This document shows, one piece after another, positions 23,387-26,499 of a stretch of 26,499 nucleotides of DNA; the stretch's first letter is position 1; each line of letters starts with the position of its first letter. The translations under genes were made by a program, and so were the position numbers. This stretch comes from a virus. Below the pieces are notes generated by a model, which saw only the letters and a program-made list of their open reading frames with translations, ran no database searches and was not told the origin of the DNA. The stretch covers positions 1 through 26,499 of IMG/VR virus record IMGVR_UViG_3300032297_000006; one strand, given 5' to 3'.

Positions 23387-24252
23387 ACCATTCGACCTTT
23401 CGTTTTGCCACGAGCGGCACATCCATCACCACGGCGAGAAGCAGAAGGAGCCTTAACGGCACCGCCTTTAGCCATCTTTTTGACCTTACCGCCCTTCTTA
23501 AACCCAAGCGACTTGCCAAGCTGGCGAAGGTCTTCACGGAAATCACCCGTGCTTGGGCGACCTTCCCCGGTCTCATTGGTGCGGCGCAGGCCAAGGCGCT
23601 CCAAGAAAGAACGCTCGGCAGGAGGTTGAATATCCCCGCCTTTCATTATGTCACCCAACTGATTGCCAAGGGCAATCCGATCAAGCTCACGCTGATTGAG
23701 TGCATCCGCTGGAGATGGAGTTGCGGTCATGCGGGTATTAGGACGATTACGCTGCCGTTGCTGCTCCATCCTTGTCCGAGACATGGCTTCCTGAATTTCA
23801 GCCTGCGAAACAGGCGGAAGATTGCCCGGCATATCTGCATTCTGCATATCCTCCGCGCGCATGATGCCCTCACGCGCACGTTGAATATCAGCCTGAGATA
23901 CGGGAGGAATGTTCCCCGGCATATCTGCCTCTTGCATGGCATTATACCGCATGAGGTCATCTCGCGCTCGACGAACAGATGCCGCGCTCGGGCTAGATGG
24001 AATGTTGCTCGGAACATCCGCCATTTGCATATCAGACATGACAGCGCCACGCTGAACAGCAGGAGGAACGCGAGTAGAAGTGCGAGCAGCAGCGGCTCTT
24101 CGAGCGCGAAGTTCTTCTACTGGAATGTTAAGGCGATAAGCTTCTTGCAGATCTGCCCTTTCATTCGTTGGCAAGGTACCTTCATCGCGCATCCGGCGAT
24201 ATTCGCGGACATCTAGCCCACGACGATATGCCTCACGAACATCATCTGCCAT
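23383..24252 (-). CDS. Repeat-containing disordered protein with RGKTKGR tail (289 aa)
   Basis: The N-terminal 50 residues hold two similar helical units starting EAYRRGLDVREYRRM and EAYRLNIPVEELRAR. Residues 75-165 hold three imperfect repeats of 30-31 residues (MQEADMPGNIPPVSQADIQR is typical; units start at 75, 106 and 136). The C-terminal third is charged, with FKKGGKVKKMAKGGAVK, RRGDGCAARGKTKGRMV. No enzyme or membrane motif is visible. The protein looks like a disordered scaffold with short interaction motifs plus a basic tag. It shares one base with the upstream stop (TAATG) and overlaps the downstream gene by ATGA. Role unknown; structural or DNA-associated functions are possible. Confidence 0.83.
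   Translation of the reverse strand: MADDVREAYRRGLDVREYRRMRDEGTLPTNERADLQEAYRLNIPVEELRARRAAAARTSTRVPPAVQRGAVMSDMQMADVPSNIPSSPSAASVRRARDDLMRYNAMQEADMPGNIPPVSQADIQRAREGIMRAEDMQNADMPGNLPPVSQAEIQEAMSRTRMEQQRQRNRPNTRMTATPSPADALNQRELDRIALGNQLGDIMKGGDIQPPAERSFLERLGLRRTNETGEGRPSTGDFREDLRQLGKSLGFKKGGKVKKMAKGGAVKAPSASRRGDGCAARGKTKGRMV
23758..24030 (-). repeat. Three degenerate ~90-bp coding repeats
   Basis: The repeats encode MQ-x-AD-[MV]-P-[GS]-N-[IL]-P-P-VSQA-[DE]-IQ units at residues 75, 106 and 136 of the 289-aa protein. The second and third copies are closest (ADMPGN, PPVSQA identical); the first is diverged, with a Ser-Ala insertion giving a 31-residue step. This points to a coding expansion with later drift. 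Confidence 0.75.
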
Positions 24253-24539
24253 TAGATGAACTTCCCTTTGGTCTTTCCTTTGGTCTCAACGCCGCCACCG
24301 CGAGCCATCTTAACCTTACCGCCCTTCTTCATGCCTTCGGACTTCTCTTCCATCTTCTCGGCACGAGCAATTTCTTTGCGGATAAGCTTCTTGTCCATGG
24401 CAGCATCAGCATGGGCCATGCCGCCCTTCTTCATGCCGCCCGGACGCATGGCGCGAGAGCCAAACTTAGGCATATCCATGCCACCCATATCGGGCGCCAT
24501 CTTTGGCATCTTGGGCTTCTTCATCTTCATACCGTTCAT
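24252..24539 (-). CDS. Small Met/Lys/Gly-rich protein with KGKTKGK tail (95 aa)
   Basis: Fifteen of 95 residues are Met, and Lys and Gly dominate the remainder: MNGMKMKKPKMPKMAPDMGG, then MKKGGMAHADAAMDKKLIRK and a helix EIARAEKMEEKSE. The C-terminus MKKGGKVKMARGGGVETKGK ends GKTKGKFI, the third and most divergent version of the tail on the next two proteins. No recognised domain. The extreme Met/Lys bias may reflect a nucleic-acid-binding or membrane-surface role, but nothing specific can be claimed. It overlaps the endolysin gene by ATGA and shares one base with the 289-aa gene. Confidence 0.82.
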   Translation of the reverse strand: MNGMKMKKPKMPKMAPDMGGMDMPKFGSRAMRPGGMKKGGMAHADAAMDKKLIRKEIARAEKMEEKSEGMKKGGKVKMARGGGVETKGKTKGKFI

Positions 24540-25057
24540 GATTGATCTCCTGTCATTTCAAAGGCTTTGGATTCACATTCATCAGTGCGACGAAGCCAGC
24601 CACGCCCAAATGTCTCAAAGGCTTTCAGTCCTTTATAGAACAAACGGCGCTGTTCAGAGAAGCGAATTATCATCTGCTTCACTGGTACTTGCGTAACCAG
24701 AGCCATGGTTTTCGGGCCAATAGCTCCGTCTTCTACTGCCCCAACGCAACGCTGAAGGATCTTGGCCGCGCGACCCACGCCACCATTCACGGCAAGGTCA
24801 AACACCACCAGATCAAGCCCGGCACCCAGGTCATCGCACCTAGCCTTATCCCAATACCGGGTCTTGTAGAGGTCCATAAGATGCTTGTCTGGAATGTTCC
24901 GCAGTTCATCCTTGCTGGCATCCCGGCCAAGGTATTCCCTATAAACCGCCAGGGTCACGCCTTTCATAGTGGCGCCGCCCGGATCTCGCGGATCATCGGA
25001 CCACAACCCCTCGTGGTGTAGGACAAACTCAAGACATGGCTCAAAGTTGCTTTTCAT
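24536..25057 (-). CDS. Endolysin, GH108 muramidase with C-terminal PG-binding domain (173 aa)
   Basis: The N-terminal signature FVLHHEGLWSDDPRDPGGAT then MKGVTLAVYR is that of glycoside hydrolase family 108 N-acetylmuramidases, in which the Glu of the HEG segment (E16 here) is the catalytic acid. RYWDKARCDDLGAGLDLVVF-DLAVNGG is the second conserved block. DGAIGPKTMALV, near residue 113, followed by IIRFSEQRRLFYKGL, is the C-terminal peptidoglycan-binding domain of this family. Length matches the family. No signal peptide is present, so release depends on a holin; the three-TM holin overlaps its start by ATGA. Cleaves beta-1,4 MurNAc-GlcNAc bonds at the end of infection. Confidence 0.95.
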   Translation of the reverse strand: MKSNFEPCLEFVLHHEGLWSDDPRDPGGATMKGVTLAVYREYLGRDASKDELRNIPDKHLMDLYKTRYWDKARCDDLGAGLDLVVFDLAVNGGVGRAAKILQRCVGAVEDGAIGPKTMALVTQVPVKQMIIRFSEQRRLFYKGLKAFETFGRGWLRRTDECESKAFEMTGDQS

Positions 25058-25572
25058 TTCCGCACCATCCGGTTCATAGCCTCGGTCTTTTCTTTAGACC
25101 CAGCGGAAGAACCAAAGTAATAAGCCACAACCCCACCCCAAGCCGTACCCAAAGCGCCAAGCATAACCAGAAGCGCCTCTGAGCTTCCGGTATTTGGCAA
25201 GCCAAAACGAAGCATCCAGAACAGAACTCCAAAGTACCCAACGGTAATCAGACCAGCCAAAACTCTAGGCGTCCAATCCCTTAAAGATACTTCCCGGCTT
25301 CGTGCGCTGTCGCGGTCCTCATTTGAGATACGCTCAAGGTCAATGTCCAACTCGCGCATCTTCACGGCAAACTCTTGTTCAGCCTTCTTTAGAGCCAACA
25401 ACTGCTCCGGGGTGGCAGAAGCAACAGCATTCTCAAGCTCCTGCTCAGTCCCATCCGGCTTGCCAAGCAAAGCTTCCGAAATGGCACGAGTAGCCATACC
25501 CGCAAGAGGACCACCAACAGCACTCGCAATGGATGGAGCAACAGTACGGACAAGATTTAGAATTGCTTCCAC
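25054..25572 (-). CDS. Holin, three-TM family (172 aa), GTG start
   Basis: The start is GTG 25572, supported by GGAGAG at 25578-25583 with 5-nt spacing and the absence of an earlier in-frame start after the previous stop. The N-terminal segment (LNLVRTVAPSIASAVGGPLA) is hydrophobic, a coiled-coil linker rich in Glu/Arg follows, then two clear TM helices (VLAGLITVGYFGVLFWMLRF and LVMLGALGTAWGGVVAYYF) and the conserved ending FGSSAGSKEKTEAMN, typical of the Holin_3TMs family. It would form the inner-membrane lesion that lets the GH108 enzyme reach the wall. ATGA overlap with the endolysin fits a lysis pair. Confidence 0.9.
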   Translation of the reverse strand: MEAILNLVRTVAPSIASAVGGPLAGMATRAISEALLGKPDGTEQELENAVASATPEQLLALKKAEQEFAVKMRELDIDLERISNEDRDSARSREVSLRDWTPRVLAGLITVGYFGVLFWMLRFGLPNTGSSEALLVMLGALGTAWGGVVAYYFGSSAGSKEKTEAMNRMVRK

Positions 25573-25573
25573 A

Positions 25574-26038
25574 CTATCTCTCCAACATGAATGTCAGATT
25601 TTGGTGCCGAGGATACGTTACCGTGCGTTCACCTTCTGGACATTTATACTTGATGGTCGCCAACAAAGTTGCCTTTCCGGGAGCGGTGGATTCTTTGTCT
25701 GAAATGTCCAGAAGATAAGTGAAGGTATCAATGTCAGGGCCAGCAGGCCCTGTGAAACGCGTCATGCTTGGTGTCGCCTGATGAATAACACCAGCCCCAT
25801 CACGCACTGTCACCTCAAAATTCTCAACCGAACAGTCATCCCGCTTCTTGATCCGAGCTACTGTTACGGTAACAGGATGACCAATCTTAGCTGGCTCAAT
25901 CCTGAAATGCTCAGGAGACCAAACCAAGATCTCATTCTTGAACCACCCAAACTTCTCACCCGCGCTATAGCCTCCAACTGCCAACGCAAAAGCTGCGGTA
26001 GCAAGCTGAATTACCGGGGTGATTTTGGGCAGTTCCAT
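25574..26038 (-). CDS. Anchored beta-rich protein in the lysis region (154 aa)
   Basis: Residues ~8-26 form a hydrophobic segment (VIQLATAAFALAVGGYSA) consistent with a membrane anchor or uncleaved signal. The rest is beta-rich (HPVTVTVARIKKRDDCSVEN, FEVTVRDGAGVIH, FTYLLDISDK, ATLLATIKYKCPEGERTVTY), suggesting an Ig-like or FN3-like sandwich. The two Cys (DDC and KYKC) could pair in the periplasm. I do not recognise a family. The position between a small membrane protein and the holin suggests a lysis-associated or envelope-modifying role (lysis control or superinfection exclusion); it lacks the coiled coil and lipobox expected of spanins. Confidence 0.82.
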   Translation of the reverse strand: MELPKITPVIQLATAAFALAVGGYSAGEKFGWFKNEILVWSPEHFRIEPAKIGHPVTVTVARIKKRDDCSVENFEVTVRDGAGVIHQATPSMTRFTGPAGPDIDTFTYLLDISDKESTAPGKATLLATIKYKCPEGERTVTYPRHQNLTFMLER

Positions 26039-26056
26039 GAGCTTTGCCCAGCCAAC

Positions 26057-26254
26057 TCAGTCTGGGCTAATCTTGGGAAATGTCTTCTTTCCCAGAAGCT
26101 TCTGAACCGTATCGGTCTCATAGATGCGTATAACAGTCCAAACAATCGTGAAGATCGCAGCAATGCTAGGTAGAATGCCAGCCAATGTAGCCACCACAGT
26201 CCCTATTGAAAGGGCGTCCACCACATTCTTTGCCGCTTCATGAGTGTCAGTCAT
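26057..26254 (-). CDS. Small membrane protein, possible holin (65 aa)
   Basis: I chose ATG 26254 (MTDTHEAAKNVVDALSIGTV), 1 nt after the preceding stop; an upstream in-frame alternative would run into that gene. One hydrophobic stretch of about 30 residues (IGTVVATLAGILPSIAAIFT, then IVWTVIRIYE) may make one long or two short TM helices. The C-terminus is charged (TVQKLLGKKTF). A short N-terminus, TM core and WTVIRIYE end resemble small holin/antiholin-like proteins of podoviruses. A second holin or antiholin beside the three-TM one is plausible; it could also be an unrelated membrane protein. Confidence 0.78.
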   Translation of the reverse strand: MTDTHEAAKNVVDALSIGTVVATLAGILPSIAAIFTIVWTVIRIYETDTVQKLLGKKTFPKISPD

Positions 26255-26255
26255 G

Positions 26256-26499
26256 TCAGCACTTCCATGCTCGCAGAGATTTATTAATCCTGCTGTTTGG
26301 ATCATTGGCGGTCTTAGCTGAGGTAAGCTTCTTCTTCATGCCCTTCATCCTGGCACAGAAGCTATCCCGCCGAGATCCGCCCTCTGGTTGCGGTGGCTTC
26401 AACCCAGGCTTCCCTGGATTGGCCCGGTTATAAGAAGTCCTGCCTTTGGCATTCAAGCCGCCAGCAGGGTTCTTGCCCTCTTTCCTCTGCCATGCAGGG
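26256..26499 (-). CDS. DUF6321-like conserved protein (5' end outside window)
   Basis: The frame is open to the right edge (WQRKEGKNPAGGLNAKGRTS) and ends RINKSLRAWKC at 26256. The blocks GLNAKGR-x-SYN, NPGKPGLKPPQPEGGSRRDS, FCARMKGMKKKLTSAKTAND and PNSRINKSLR are near-invariant in the family I know as DUF6321, found in many phages and in some large DNA viruses, always small and basic. No function is established. Single frame translation of the edge shows at least 80 codons in total; a TTG inside (position 26456) should not be taken as the start because the family extends further upstream. Confidence 0.85.
   Translation of the reverse strand, partial: PAWQRKEGKNPAGGLNAKGRTSYNRANPGKPGLKPPQPEGGSRRDSFCARMKGMKKKLTSAKTANDPNSRINKSLRAWKC

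Noticed and set aside
23230-24216. Plus-strand 328-residue frame opposite the tagged small genes
   Set aside because: It lies antisense to three well-supported coupled genes, has no recognisable domain, and its composition follows from the codon bias of the genuine strand.

Overview
The window is a dense 26.5 kb structural and lysis segment of a tailed dsDNA bacteriophage. Every supported gene lies on the minus strand, so transcription runs from right to left. Gaps are nearly absent, and many stop/start pairs overlap as ATGA or TAATG, which suggests one long, translationally coupled late operon. No tRNA, CRISPR array, insertion sequence, integrase or host metabolic gene is visible. The P22 gp4-like and SU10-type adaptor proteins, a P22 gp10-like propeller protein, and the absence of any tape-measure, sheath or major tail-tube gene favour a short-tailed (podovirus-like) virion. 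The GH108 endolysin and three-TM holin fit a Gram-negative, probably proteobacterial, host. The many modules familiar from aquatic metagenomic phages suggest an uncultured environmental phage. Host and habitat are inferences.

Right to left, the layout is as follows. (1) 26.5-24.5 kb holds a partial DUF6321-like protein and the lysis region: a small membrane protein, an anchored beta-rich protein, a three-TM holin and a GH108 muramidase. (2) 24.5-22.5 kb holds five short, basic, coupled genes. Three end in nearly the same RGKTKGR tail, and two resemble DUF6496 and DUF5872-like families. (3) 22.5-20.6 kb holds head-tail adaptor proteins, a zinc-ribbon protein and one unknown. (4) 20.6-13.2 kb is a tail-fibre/adhesin locus of mosaic, partly duplicated modules, including a protein with nine exact 20-residue repeats and a 48-residue gene that length-filtered ORF calling would miss. 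(5) 13.1-9.2 kb holds the propeller-like stabilisation protein with an inserted module, a jelly-roll-like protein and a Gly/Ala-rich virion protein. (6) 9.2 kb to the left edge holds a GNAT-like protein, two probable internal virion proteins, and a giant open frame of at least 2156 codons that leaves the window.

The giant protein is the most striking object. It is a polyvalent multidomain protein with two separate HExxH metallopeptidase-like motifs (HEAFH and HEVGH), a coiled coil, a conserved domain containing YFYDR and GPLVLAK, and an LPD38-like C-terminal region. Four exact FSAR motifs fall between these modules. The order GNAT, two Gln/Ala-rich proteins, giant protein parallels T7 genes 13-14-15-16, so the giant protein is plausibly carried in the virion and ejected into the host. 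The other main lead is the recurring basic tail on three adjacent proteins, which might mark them for a shared destination such as the virion or DNA.
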